From assembly GCF_003287405.1 (NCBI RefSeq), contig NZ_PRLD01000001.1:1-64000 (forward strand): a DNA stretch of 64,000 nucleotides. Reading direction: 5' to 3'. The DNA is from Faecalibacterium prausnitzii. Its GTDB lineage: Bacteria; Bacillota; Clostridia; Oscillospirales; Ruminococcaceae. Shown piece by piece: positions 6,955 to 16,274 of the stretch. Each line of letters begins with the position of its first letter. Position 1 is the stretch's first letter. The translations under genes were made by a program, and so were the position numbers. The notes under the pieces are model-generated. The model saw only the letters and a list, made by a program, of their open reading frames with translations. It had not been told where the DNA came from and did not search any database.

Positions 6955-9570
6955 ATGGCAGAGCTTTCGCCCATGATGCAGCAGTATCTTGAGATCAAAA
7001 ATCAACACAAGGACGAAATTCTTTTTTACCGCATCGGCGATTTTTACGAGATGTTCTTCGATGACGCCGTCACGGCGTCCCGGGAGCTGGATCTTACCCT
7101 TACCGGCAAGCAGTGCGGCCTTGCGGAGCGCGCCCCCATGTGCGGCGTGCCCTTCCACAGCTACGAGGGCTATGTAGCGCGCCTGATCGCCAAGGGCTAT
7201 AAGGTGGCCATCTGCGAGCAGGTGGAGGACCCCGCTAAAGCCAAGGGGCTTGTCAAGCGGGACATCATCCGGGTGGTCACCCCCGGTACGGTCATTGAAA
7301 GCAGTATGCTGCAGGACGACCGTAACAACTACATTGCCAGCCTGTACCTCAAGGGCAAAAAGGCCGGTCTGTGCTTTGCGGATGTTTCCACCGGTACGGC
7401 GCATATCACCGAACTGACGGCAGATAAGATCGCCCCGGCGGTCATTACCGAGCTGTGCCGCTACCATCCCAGCGAGGTGCTGCTGAACCCCGGTCTGCTG
7501 GACTGCCGCGAGGTGACCGCCTACATCAAAAAGAACATGAGCTGCTCGGTGGAACTGGTCGAGGACGAGCGCTATGCGCCGGGGCTGGTGGCGTCTGCGC
7601 TGGAAGAGCAGTTTGGCCGCGACTGGCCGCAGACCACCGGCATAGCTGCCGAGGGTCTGGTGCGCTTTGCCATGGCCGCGCTGCTGGAATATCTGCACGA
7701 TACCCAGATCAAGGGCGTGGAGCGGCTAAAGACCGTCATTACTTACAACGAAGCCCAGTTCATGCGGCTTTCACCGGTCACCCGCGCAAACCTTGAGCTG
7801 ACCGAGACCCTGCGCGGACGCGAAAAGCGCGGCACCCTGCTGTGGGTGCTGGATAAGACCAGCACTGCCATGGGCAAGCGGATGCTGCGCAGCTGGATCG
7901 AGCAGCCGCTTATTTCCAGCTCGCTCATCAACCACCGCCTGAACGCCGTGGAGGCACTGGTGCGCCAGACCATGGTGCGCGGCGATTTGACCGAGGAACT
8001 GCATTACATCGCGGATCTGGAGCGCCTGATGACCCGCACGGTGTACGGCTCTGCCACCCCCAAAGAGATCTACACCCTTGCCCAGACCTGCGACCGTCTG
8101 CCCGGTCTGCGCAAGCAGGCGGAGGGCTGCAGCTGCCCGGAGCTTTCCGAGCTTGCCGCCAGCATCGACCCGCTGGAGGATATCAAGGCGCGCATTTATG
8201 CCGCAGTAGACCCGGACGCACCCTCCACCCTCAAGGATGGCGGCGTCATTGCCAAGGGTTACCATGCCGAGGTGGACGAGCTGCGCTCCATCCGCGACAA
8301 CACCAAGGGGGTGCTGGCGCAGCTGGAAGCCCGCCTGCGGCAGGAGACAGGCATCCCCAAGCTGAAGATCGGCTATAATCATGTGTTCGGCTACTTCATC
8401 GAGGTGAGCAACTCCTACAAAAACCTTGTGCCGGAGACCTATATCCGCAAGCAGACCCTCACCTCCGGCGAGCGGTACATCACGCAGGAGCTGAAGGAGC
8501 TGGAAAGCAAGATCCTTGGCGCACACGAGCGGCTCATCTCGCTGGAGCGCCGCCTGTTTGACGAACTGCTGGAGAGCATCGGTGCCCAGCTGGACCGTAT
8601 CCAGCGCACCGCCAATGCTATCGCCCAGCTGGATGTACTGGCTGCGCTGGCGCAGGTTGCAGCGGAAAATAACTACTGCCGCCCCATGGTGGACGACAGT
8701 GATGTGCTGACCATCACCGAGGGACGTCACCCGGTGGTGGAGCAGGTGCTCAAGGGCAGTATGTTCGTGCCCAACGATACTACCCTCAACTGCACCACCG
8801 ACCGCTGTCTCATCATCACCGGCCCCAACATGGCGGGCAAATCTACCTATATGCGTCAGAATGCCCTCATTGCGCTGATGGCACAGATCGGCTCCTTTGT
8901 GCCGGCTGCCAGCTGTCATGTGGGCGTGGTGGATGCCATTTTCACCCGTATCGGTGCATCGGACGACCTTGCCGCAGGCCAGTCTACCTTTATGGTGGAG
9001 ATGACCGAGGTGGCCGAAATTTTGAAAAACGCCACCGCTAAGAGCCTTGTGGTGCTGGACGAGATCGGCCGCGGCACCTCCACCTTTGACGGCATGAGCA
9101 TTGCCCGCGCCGTGGTGGAGCATATCGCAGACCCTGCCAAAGGACTGGGCTGCAAGACCCTGTTCGCCACCCACTACCACGAGCTGACCGAGCTGGAAGG
9201 CACCGTGGAAGGCGTAAAAAACTACAACATCGCGGTCAAAAAGCGCGGCGAGGACATCACCTTCCTGCGGCGCATCGTGCGCGGCCCCGCCGACGATAGC
9301 TACGGCATCGAGGTGGCAAAGCTGGCTGGTCTGCCCGGCAGCGTGACCCGCCGCGCCCACGAAGTGCTGCGCACGCTGGAAGCATCTGCCCCCAAAAACA
9401 AGGTGGAGCAGATGGATTTTGACGCCTTGCAGGAGTACAATTCCCCGGCAGTGCCCAGCGAGATGATGGAAAAGCTGGAGACCGTGGATGTGGAAACACT
9501 TACTCCCATTGAAGCGCTGAACTTTTTGTACGAGCTGAAAAAGACCCTCAAGGGCAGCCTGAACGGCTGA
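6955..9570 (+). CDS. mutS: DNA mismatch repair protein MutS
   Basis: Mismatch-recognition ATPase, 871 aa, full length for MutS1. The mismatch-binding Phe-X-Glu motif is in GDFYEMF near residue 28. Connector, lever and clamp domains follow. Walker A GPNMAGKST is at 623-631, and the downstream VVLDEIGRGTSTFDG (Walker B/signature) and ATHYHEL motifs are intact. The C-terminus ends in the short helix (ALNFLYELKKTLKG) that mediates tetramerisation and beta-clamp contacts in other MutS proteins. mutL follows 33 bases later. Confidence 0.98.
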   Translation: MAELSPMMQQYLEIKNQHKDEILFYRIGDFYEMFFDDAVTASRELDLTLTGKQCGLAERAPMCGVPFHSYEGYVARLIAKGYKVAICEQVEDPAKAKGLVKRDIIRVVTPGTVIESSMLQDDRNNYIASLYLKGKKAGLCFADVSTGTAHITELTADKIAPAVITELCRYHPSEVLLNPGLLDCREVTAYIKKNMSCSVELVEDERYAPGLVASALEEQFGRDWPQTTGIAAEGLVRFAMAALLEYLHDTQIKGVERLKTVITYNEAQFMRLSPVTRANLELTETLRGREKRGTLLWVLDKTSTAMGKRMLRSWIEQPLISSSLINHRLNAVEALVRQTMVRGDLTEELHYIADLERLMTRTVYGSATPKEIYTLAQTCDRLPGLRKQAEGCSCPELSELAASIDPLEDIKARIYAAVDPDAPSTLKDGGVIAKGYHAEVDELRSIRDNTKGVLAQLEARLRQETGIPKLKIGYNHVFGYFIEVSNSYKNLVPETYIRKQTLTSGERYITQELKELESKILGAHERLISLERRLFDELLESIGAQLDRIQRTANAIAQLDVLAALAQVAAENNYCRPMVDDSDVLTITEGRHPVVEQVLKGSMFVPNDTTLNCTTDRCLIITGPNMAGKSTYMRQNALIALMAQIGSFVPAASCHVGVVDAIFTRIGASDDLAAGQSTFMVEMTEVAEILKNATAKSLVVLDEIGRGTSTFDGMSIARAVVEHIADPAKGLGCKTLFATHYHELTELEGTVEGVKNYNIAVKKRGEDITFLRRIVRGPADDSYGIEVAKLAGLPGSVTRRAHEVLRTLEASAPKNKVEQMDFDALQEYNSPAVPSEMMEKLETVDVETLTPIEALNFLYELKKTLKGSLNG

Positions 9571-9603
9571 CCATAAAATCAACCACAGGGGAGGGAAAAT
9601 ACC

Positions 9604-11748
9604 ATGGCAGTCATCCATGTTCTGGATAAGCATACCGCTGAACTGATCGCCGCCGGTGAGGTGGTGGAGCGCCCGGCATCGGTGGTCAAGGAGCTGTTAG
9701 AAAACTCCATCGACGCCGGTGCAACGCAGGTCACCGTCAGCATTGAATCCGGCGGCGTAAAGCTGATCGAAATCAGCGATAACGGCACCGGCATTGATGC
9801 TGAGTATATCCCGACGGCCTTCATCCGCCACGCCACCAGCAAAATCGAAAAGCCGGACGACCTGAACAGCATCCATACGCTGGGCTTCCGCGGCGAAGCA
9901 CTGGCTTCCATTGCCAGCGTGGCGCGGGTAGAGCTGCTCACCCGCACCGAGGTGGACGAGTTTGCCACCTGCTACCGCATCGCCGGCGGCGAGGAGCAGG
10001 GCAGGGAGCCTGCCGCCCGCGCCGTGGGCACCACCATCCGGGTGCAGGACCTGTTCTACAACACCCCCGCCCGCATGAAGTTCCTCAAAAAGGACTCCAG
10101 CGAGGGCACCTTTGTGGCAGATAACGTAGGTCATGTCGCACTCAGCCACCCGGAGGTCAGTGTCAAGTTCATCCGGGAAGGCAAGCTGCAATACGTCACC
10201 CCCGGCGATGGTCAGCTGCGCAGCGCCGCCTATGCGGTGCTGGGGCGGGAGTTCAGCCGCGACCTCATTGAGGTGCACTCCGAGGAGGGGCTGTACCGGG
10301 TCACCGGTCTGATCACCCCGCCCAAGAGCTGCCGCGCCAGTCGCAGCATGCAGCATTTCTACATCAATGGCCGCTATGTGCGCAACCGTACCATCATGGC
10401 GGGCATGGAAATGGCCTTTAAGGGCACGACCATGCAGGGCAAGTTCCCGGGCGGCATCCTGCTGCTGGAAATGCCCACCGACCTTGTGGACGTCAATGTC
10501 CACCCTGCAAAGATCGAAGCCCGCTTTGCCCGGGAAAACGACGTGTTCGATGTCGTTTACCATGCGGTCAAGCTGGCACTGGCACAGCCCGGCACCGGGG
10601 AACGCCGCTTTACCTTTGAAGCGGACAAAAATGAGAAATCCGAAAAAGAAAACGATACAAAGAACGAAAATTCTGTAAAGAATAATCACTTTACGGGACT
10701 TTCTGCCGTGGTTCCGGGTCAAGCAGCCCCCGGCACACTGCCTGCGCAGCGCTGGGAAGCCCCGCCGCAGCAGCGCCCCGCTGCTGCACCGGTGAAAACC
10801 CCGGCTTTTACGGCAGATACCCCGCCGGTACAGCCCGCACAGCCTGCCCGCGCGGCTGCTGCTATGCCCTCGTGGCGGCAGTCTGCCCCCGCAGAGGACA
10901 TTCTGGATCCTGTGGTCACCCTCCACAGCCCGGAAAAACCGGATGCAACCGAAGTCCAGCCCGCGCCGCAGCCCTTCCGGGCAGCTGCCGGTGAAGCGCA
11001 GCTGGATGTGCACCCGGAAACGGACACCGCAGCCGACCCGCTGCTGGATCACATGGCGGCATGGAACACCGTACCCGCCGCCCCGGAGATCGAAGCCGCC
11101 ACGGTGCCCTATCAGCCGGAAGAACCCGAACAGCCGGAACAGCCGGAGCAGCTGGGCTTTGATGTACCGCAGGGAGAAGAGCCGCTGCGGTATGTGGGCG
11201 AAGTCTTCCGCACCTATATTCTGGCAGAGCGGGGAGACGAGCTGTGCCTGATCGACAAGCACGCCGCCCATGAGCGCCAGCTGTACGAAAAACTTGCTGC
11301 CAACTACGGCAACGTGCCCAGCCAGCTGCTGCTGCAACCCGCCGCCATCGACCTTTCCGCAGAGGAAAAGCAGGCGCTGCTGGAAAACCAGCCCCTGCTG
11401 GAAAACGCCGGGCTGGATGTGGCGGACTTTGGCGGCAGTACCGTGCTGCTGCGCGCCGTGCCTGCGGACGTAGAGCCGCAGAACGCCGAGGACTTGCTGG
11501 TGGAGATCGCCGACCGCCTGCTCAAGGGCAGCCGGGACGCACTGAACGAGCACACCGAGTGGGTGCTGCACTCCATCTCCTGCCGCGCCGCCATCAAGGC
11601 GGGGGACAAGTCCTCCCCGCAGGAGCTTATGGCACTGGCCGAGAAGATCCTCTCCGGCGAGGTGCCGCCTTTCTGCCCCCATGGCCGTCCCTGCGTGCTC
11701 AAACTTACCCGAAAGGAGTTGGAAAAGCAGTTTGGACGCATCGTGTAA
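9604..11748 (+). CDS. mutL: DNA mismatch repair endonuclease MutL
   Basis: MutS partner, 714 aa. The N-terminal GHKL ATPase is intact: ENSIDAGA, DNGTGID and GFRGEALASI. Residues about 335-520 form a low-complexity linker rich in Ala, Pro, Gln and Glu, including an EEPEQPEQPEQ repeat. The C-terminal domain has the nicking-endonuclease motif DKHAAHERQLYE starting at Asp551 (family form DQHA-x2-E-x4-E) and CPHGRP near the end, so this MutL is a latent endonuclease as in other bacteria lacking MutH. miaA starts inside its 3' end. Confidence 0.97.
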   Translation: MAVIHVLDKHTAELIAAGEVVERPASVVKELLENSIDAGATQVTVSIESGGVKLIEISDNGTGIDAEYIPTAFIRHATSKIEKPDDLNSIHTLGFRGEALASIASVARVELLTRTEVDEFATCYRIAGGEEQGREPAARAVGTTIRVQDLFYNTPARMKFLKKDSSEGTFVADNVGHVALSHPEVSVKFIREGKLQYVTPGDGQLRSAAYAVLGREFSRDLIEVHSEEGLYRVTGLITPPKSCRASRSMQHFYINGRYVRNRTIMAGMEMAFKGTTMQGKFPGGILLLEMPTDLVDVNVHPAKIEARFARENDVFDVVYHAVKLALAQPGTGERRFTFEADKNEKSEKENDTKNENSVKNNHFTGLSAVVPGQAAPGTLPAQRWEAPPQQRPAAAPVKTPAFTADTPPVQPAQPARAAAAMPSWRQSAPAEDILDPVVTLHSPEKPDATEVQPAPQPFRAAAGEAQLDVHPETDTAADPLLDHMAAWNTVPAAPEIEAATVPYQPEEPEQPEQPEQLGFDVPQGEEPLRYVGEVFRTYILAERGDELCLIDKHAAHERQLYEKLAANYGNVPSQLLLQPAAIDLSAEEKQALLENQPLLENAGLDVADFGGSTVLLRAVPADVEPQNAEDLLVEIADRLLKGSRDALNEHTEWVLHSISCRAAIKAGDKSSPQELMALAEKILSGEVPPFCPHGRPCVLKLTRKELEKQFGRIV

Positions 11749-12682
11749 TGCAAAACCCGCTGTGGTGGCTGTGGTAGGCCCCACCGCCACCGGCAAGACC
11801 GCGCTGGGCGTTGCGCTGGCGCAGCGGTTCTCCGGCGAGGTCATCAGCGCCGACTCCATGCAGATCTATAGAGGTTTGGATGTGGGCACTGCCAAGATCA
11901 CCCCGCAGGAGACCTGCGGCATCCCGCACCACGGCGTGGACATCCTCACCCCGGAAAAGACCTTCAGCGTGGCAGATTTTACCGCGCTGGCAGGGGAGTA
12001 TATTCAGGATATCACCGCCCGGGGGCATCTGCCGCTGCTGGTAGGCGGCACCGGACTGTATGTGCAGAGCCTTTTGTACGGGGTGCGCTTCACCGCCGAA
12101 AAAGCCCCGGACGGCCTGCGCGAGCAGCTGACCGCCGAGTTGGAAGCCATCGGCCCGGAAGCCATGTACGCAAAACTGCAAGCCGTGGACCCGGAAGCCG
12201 CCGCTGCCATCCACCCCAATAATAAGGTACGGGTGCTGCGGGCGCTGGAGCACTACCACGCTACCGGCAAGCGTCTCAGCGAACAAAAGGCCGATTCGCT
12301 GCCGCCGGAGCGCCCCTACCGCAGCCTTGTGCTGGGGCTGGACTTCCCGGACCGTGCAGCGCTGTACCGCCGCATCGACCTGCGGGTGGACAAAATGCTG
12401 GAAGCCGGGCTTTTAACCGAGGCGGAATACGTCTGGCGCAACCGCGAAGCCTTCCGCACCGCCGCACAGGCCATCGGTTATAAAGAATTTTTTCCGTATT
12501 TTGAGCAGACTGCAGCGCTGGATGCCTGCACCGAAAAACTCAAACAGGCTTCCCGTAACTACGCCAAGCGCCAGCTGACATGGTTCCGCCACATGGACGG
12601 GGTCACATGGCTGGATGCCGGGGCTGAGGACGTGCGGCAGACCGCCCTGCGCCTGACCCAAGACTTTTTATCGAAAGGATGA
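11732..12682 (+). CDS. miaA: tRNA dimethylallyltransferase
   Basis: Transfers a dimethylallyl group to A37 of tRNAs that read UNN codons, the step before MiaB. The P-loop GPTATGKT lies near residue 17 and is followed by the family motifs SADSMQIYRG, GTAKI and LVGGTGLYVQSL. The start is uncertain. TTG at 11732 gives 316 aa, the normal MiaA length, and has GAAAGGAG upstream (spacing about 13). GTG at 11762 and ATG at 11681 are also in frame. With the TTG start, the gene overlaps mutL by 17 bases. The stop overlaps the next gene by four bases. Confidence 0.9.
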   Translation: MDASCNAKPAVVAVVGPTATGKTALGVALAQRFSGEVISADSMQIYRGLDVGTAKITPQETCGIPHHGVDILTPEKTFSVADFTALAGEYIQDITARGHLPLLVGGTGLYVQSLLYGVRFTAEKAPDGLREQLTAELEAIGPEAMYAKLQAVDPEAAAAIHPNNKVRVLRALEHYHATGKRLSEQKADSLPPERPYRSLVLGLDFPDRAALYRRIDLRVDKMLEAGLLTEAEYVWRNREAFRTAAQAIGYKEFFPYFEQTAALDACTEKLKQASRNYAKRQLTWFRHMDGVTWLDAGAEDVRQTALRLTQDFLSKG

Positions 12683-14001
12683 TCCTTATGCCGGAAACCC
12701 CTCAGGAACCGCGCCACAAGCTCTCTGCGCTCACCACGCTGGCAGTTGTGATGGCCACCTTTTTGCTGGCGGCGGCAGTGTATGTCTGCTGGCAGGCGGC
12801 GCACATCCTTTTCCCCCAGAACGTCTACGAAACGGCGCTGCCCATCACCATCTCCGATACCATTGAAGCGGACGGCGTGCTGCTGTTTGACGAGACCTGC
12901 ATTTCCGGCAGCGGCAATCTGGGCTACCTTGTCTCGGATGGCGAGCGGGTGTCGGCGGGCACTGCCGTTGCAGAGCTGTACACCGACGCCAATCAGGCAG
13001 TGCTGCGCCAGCAGCTGACCCAGCTCACCAGCCAGATCGACCTGTTGCAGCGCTCCCAGAACACCGCAGCCACCCAGCTGGATGGCTTGCTCAAGGAGCG
13101 CTCCGGCGCACTGTACGATCTGCTGGATGCGCTGGACACCGACCGCTACAGCGATGTGGACAGCAGCGCCGATGCCTATCTGCTGGCGCAGAACAAGCTC
13201 TGGATCACCACCGGCGATACCGCCGGCTTTGCAGATCAGATCGCGCTGCTTGCCCAGCAGGCACAGACCGTGCAGGCCCAGCTGGGCAACCCCACTCAGA
13301 TCACCGCCCCCACCACCGGCTACTTTGTCCGGGCTGCCAGCAGCGGACGGCTGAACGCCGGTGCTGCGGACATTCTGGCACAGAGCCCGGAGCAGCTCAA
13401 GGCTTATCTGGACTCCGACCCCGAGATGCCGCTGGATGGCTGCGTAGGCAAGCTGGTGGCCGGGTTCAGCTGGCAGTACGCCGGTGTGTGCTCGGCAAAG
13501 CAGGCCGAAAAGCTGCTGGGCTCGGACGGCAAGCCCCTGCGCACGGCAGTGGAGATCAGCTTTCCCGGCCAGAGCGATGCCGCCTTGCGCGCTACCGTCA
13601 CCGAGGTGACCGTTGATGCAGAAAAGGATGTTGCCCGCTTTGTGCTGCGCTGCAATTCCATCAACGGCGACGTGCTGTGTCTCAACCACGCCCGTGCCCG
13701 CATCAGCACCGGGGAGAGCACCGGTCTGCGGGTGCCTGCTGCAGCGGTGCACTACCTGAAGGAGGACGGCACCGAGGCCGAAACGCAGGGCGAAAACTAT
13801 ATCCCCGGCGTGTATGTCAAGTACGGCAACATTGCCCGCTTCTGTAAGATCGACCCCGTGGATGCTGACCATCCGCTGGTCACGGAAGGGGATTACATCC
13901 TTGTTTTGCCCAAGGGAACGGACGGTTCTGTCAGTCAGGTAAGGCTTTATGACGAAATAATCGTCTCGGGACAAAATTTATATGACGGAAAACTTTTGTA
14001 G
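12679..14001 (+). CDS. HlyD-like membrane protein of the division gene cluster
   Basis: 440 aa. A short cytoplasmic N-terminus is followed by one transmembrane segment (about 14-38) and a large extracytoplasmic region. Residues about 70-215 look like the biotinyl-lipoyl/coiled-coil hairpin part of membrane-fusion proteins (HlyD superfamily): LGYLVSDGERVSAGTAVAELY, then a Gln-rich helix pair, then a return strand TAPTTGYFVRAASSG. No ABC or RND pump gene is adjacent. Instead it precedes sepF, a place where many Clostridia have a similar gene, so a role at the division site or in the envelope is more likely than efflux. An alternative ATG is at 12688. Confidence 0.75.
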   Translation: MILMPETPQEPRHKLSALTTLAVVMATFLLAAAVYVCWQAAHILFPQNVYETALPITISDTIEADGVLLFDETCISGSGNLGYLVSDGERVSAGTAVAELYTDANQAVLRQQLTQLTSQIDLLQRSQNTAATQLDGLLKERSGALYDLLDALDTDRYSDVDSSADAYLLAQNKLWITTGDTAGFADQIALLAQQAQTVQAQLGNPTQITAPTTGYFVRAASSGRLNAGAADILAQSPEQLKAYLDSDPEMPLDGCVGKLVAGFSWQYAGVCSAKQAEKLLGSDGKPLRTAVEISFPGQSDAALRATVTEVTVDAEKDVARFVLRCNSINGDVLCLNHARARISTGESTGLRVPAAAVHYLKEDGTEAETQGENYIPGVYVKYGNIARFCKIDPVDADHPLVTEGDYILVLPKGTDGSVSQVRLYDEIIVSGQNLYDGKLL

Positions 14002-14004
14002 TTA

Positions 14005-14033
14005 TTGACATCTGCTGCAAAAAATCAGATAAT
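14005..14033 (+). promoter_or_regulatory. Promoter of sepF
   Basis: -35 TTGACA (14005-14010), 17-bp spacer, -10 GATAAT (14028-14033). The sepF ATG is at 14111 with AAAGGAG upstream. Confidence 0.7.
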
Positions 14034-14110
14034 AGTAAAAGCTATTTGCATTCTTTTTGCAAAGAACGCCAGGCAGCCGGGCGCTGCCCGAATGAAAGGA
14101 GCAGATAATT

Positions 14111-14575
14111 ATGTCTTTGCTGGATAGCATTAAAAAGGGCCTGATGGGTGAAGGGGACGAGTACGAGGATCAGTACATCGATGACGGCCCCCAGATGGTG
14201 AACAACAACAGCGGCGTCGGCATCGGGATGGATGAAGAGACCGAAGAGCCTGCCGAGGGCACCAGCAAAAAGAACAAGGTGGTCAATATCCACGCTACCA
14301 CCCAGCTCAAGGTGGTTCTGGTCAAGCCCGAGCGGTTCGAGGATGCCAGCACCATTGCCGACCATCTGAACAACAAGCGTACCGTGGTGCTGAATCTGGA
14401 GTCCACCAACAAGGAGGTCTCCCGCCGTCTGGTGGACTTCCTGTCCGGCGTGGCCTATGCCAACAACGGTCAGATCAAGCGCGTAGCCAACAGCACCTTT
14501 ATCATTACCCCGTACAACGTGGATATCATGGGTGACCTGCTGGACGAGCTGGAGAACAATGGCGCATTCTATTGA
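14111..14575 (+). CDS. sepF: Cell division protein SepF
   Basis: FtsZ-associated, membrane-binding division protein, 154 aa. The N-terminal amphipathic helix (MSLLDSIKKGLMG) is the membrane anchor. An acidic linker runs to about residue 58, and the conserved SepF core occupies about 62-150 (VVLVKPERFEDA, VVLNLESTNKEVSRRLVDFLSG, FIITPYNVDI). The last bases overlap the ylmH start. Confidence 0.95.
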   Translation: MSLLDSIKKGLMGEGDEYEDQYIDDGPQMVNNNSGVGIGMDEETEEPAEGTSKKNKVVNIHATTQLKVVLVKPERFEDASTIADHLNNKRTVVLNLESTNKEVSRRLVDFLSGVAYANNGQIKRVANSTFIITPYNVDIMGDLLDELENNGAFY

Positions 14576-15377
14576 TCCGGCAGCCGGTGCGGTGCGCGGC
14601 TTTGTGCCCGCCCGCAACGATGAGGAACGCTATCTCATGCGGCATATCGAGGATCTTGCCGATGCGGCTTTTTCCCGCGGCATAGCCCGGTACTCCGCGT
14701 TCCTCAGCGACCGGGAACAGGATCTTGCCCGGGCGGCACTGGGGCGTGCCGGTGTGCGGGACGGCTGGCGTTTTGACGGCGGCTGGCCCGAAGCCGAGCG
14801 CCGGGTGCTTTGTCTGGAGCCGGAGTACAGCTACAGCGAGTGTCCGGTGCGCTGTGTACAGCTGCAGTGCCGGGCGCTGCCCGGTGCGGCGCTTCCGGCG
14901 CACAAGGACTATCTGGGCAGCCTGATGGGGCTTGCCCTCAAGCGCGAAGCACTGGGCGATATCCTGCTGCCCGCCGATGCGCCGGGCACAGCCTATGTGT
15001 TCGCGCTGGAGCCGGCGGCAAAGCTTATCTGCCGGGAGCTGTGCCAGGCGGGGCGCACCGAGGTGTCCACCCGTCTTTTGGAGCCGGAAGAGATCCCGGC
15101 TTTCCCGGCGCCGGAGCGGCAGCTGCTCACTGCCACCGTGTCCTCCCTGCGGCTGGACGCGGTGCTTTCTGCCATGCTGCACGTCAGCCGCGGTACTGCT
15201 GCGGAGCTGATCGAAGCGGGCAGGGTAGAGATCAACCATCTGCCGGTAGAAAAGCCCCATGCCCCCGTATACGAGCAGGATGTGTTCACCGTGCGCGGCA
15301 AGGGCCGCTTCCGGCTGACTGCATTGCCCGGGAAAAGTAAAAAAGATCGTTCGATCATTGAGTTCTTTCAATATTAA
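14559..15377 (+). CDS. ylmH: YlmH family RNA-binding protein (S4 domain)
   Basis: 272 aa from ATG 14559, which overlaps the end of sepF by 17 bases and has GGAG four bases upstream. An N-terminal domain typical of YlmH (DREQ.. and LGALMGLGLKRE-like segment, here LGSLMGLALKREALGDI) is followed by a C-terminal S4 RNA-binding fold at about 195-255 (LRLDAVLSAMLHVSRGTAAELIEAGRV region). YlmH homologues act in ribosome-associated rescue and lie beside sepF and divIVA in many Firmicutes. An upstream in-frame ATG at 14532 would overlap sepF further and lacks a ribosome-binding site. Confidence 0.88.
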   Translation: MAHSIDPAAGAVRGFVPARNDEERYLMRHIEDLADAAFSRGIARYSAFLSDREQDLARAALGRAGVRDGWRFDGGWPEAERRVLCLEPEYSYSECPVRCVQLQCRALPGAALPAHKDYLGSLMGLALKREALGDILLPADAPGTAYVFALEPAAKLICRELCQAGRTEVSTRLLEPEEIPAFPAPERQLLTATVSSLRLDAVLSAMLHVSRGTAAELIEAGRVEINHLPVEKPHAPVYEQDVFTVRGKGRFRLTALPGKSKKDRSIIEFFQY

Positions 15378-15392
15378 AAGCTATGGGAGGAA

Positions 15393-16238
15393 ATGACTAT
15401 GCTGACTCCGCAGGATGTCCGCTCTGTACAATTTGAAAAAAACCTCCGCGGCTACCGTACAGAGGACGTGGATCGTTTTCTGGACAAGGTCGAGGAGCAG
15501 CTGCAGCAGAACGATGCGCAGGCAGAGCAGCTGCGCAAGCAGATCGCAGATCTGACCGCAGAGAACCAGAAGCTCAAGGGCGAGCTGCAAAGCTTTGAGG
15601 CTGACGGCGATATGCTCAAGAGTGCGCTGATCAATGCTCAGCGCATGGGCGAAAACGTGATCCGCGAAGCAAACCAGAAGGCTGAGGAGATCATCCACCG
15701 CGCAAATCTGCGGGGCGACGATATCATCCGCGATGCCAACGAGCTGCTGCAAAAGGCAAGCGACCGCGCAGACGAGATCGAGAACGAAGCCAATGAGAAG
15801 CGTATGGCGGAGGAGCGGGAGTACGACCGCGTCCGTCTGGAGGTCACCCGCTTCAAGGCCGATGTGCTCAATTTGTACCGCAGCCATGTGGAGTCTTTGA
15901 GCCGTCTGCCGGAGTTCCAGAAGGAAACCAAGGAAGCTGCACAGGACGCCCCCGCACAGGACGCAGAGCCTGCGCAGGAGACTGCCGCAGAGCAGCCCGC
16001 CGCACAGCCTGATGCTGCCCCCGCAGCCGACGCTGCAGCAGCTCCGGTCGAGCAGCCTGCCGAAACGACCAAAACCACCGAACCTGCCGCCCCTGCCGAT
16101 GACGACAAGGCGGCTGACAGCAGCGAGGATTTCTGGGCAAAGGACGAAAGCCAGCTCAAGCTGGACCCGCCTCCTGCTGATATGAAGCCGGACGAGCCGG
16201 ACTATGATGCTTTTCAGGGCGTCAAGTTCAGCGAGTAA
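15393..16238 (+). CDS. divIVA: DivIVA-domain cell division/polarity protein
   Basis: Coiled-coil protein that binds negatively curved membrane at poles and division sites. 281 aa. Residues 1-60 match the DivIVA membrane-binding domain (TPQDVRSVQFEKNLRGY, then EDVDRFLDKVEEQL). A long heptad-rich coiled coil runs to about 165. A 60-residue Ala/Pro/Gln/Glu-rich linker follows, then an acidic C-terminus. GGGAGGAA precedes the ATG. It is in the ylm cluster and upstream of ileS as in Bacillus and Clostridium. Confidence 0.92.
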   Translation: MTMLTPQDVRSVQFEKNLRGYRTEDVDRFLDKVEEQLQQNDAQAEQLRKQIADLTAENQKLKGELQSFEADGDMLKSALINAQRMGENVIREANQKAEEIIHRANLRGDDIIRDANELLQKASDRADEIENEANEKRMAEEREYDRVRLEVTRFKADVLNLYRSHVESLSRLPEFQKETKEAAQDAPAQDAEPAQETAAEQPAAQPDAAPAADAAAAPVEQPAETTKTTEPAAPADDDKAADSSEDFWAKDESQLKLDPPPADMKPDEPDYDAFQGVKFSE

Positions 16239-16274
16239 GGCACCCAACGCAAAAATAGAGGAGAGTGTAAACCA

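Noticed and set aside
16239-16274. T-box leader for ileS
   Set aside because: The gap to divIVA is only 36 bases; there is no room for specifier and antiterminator stems.
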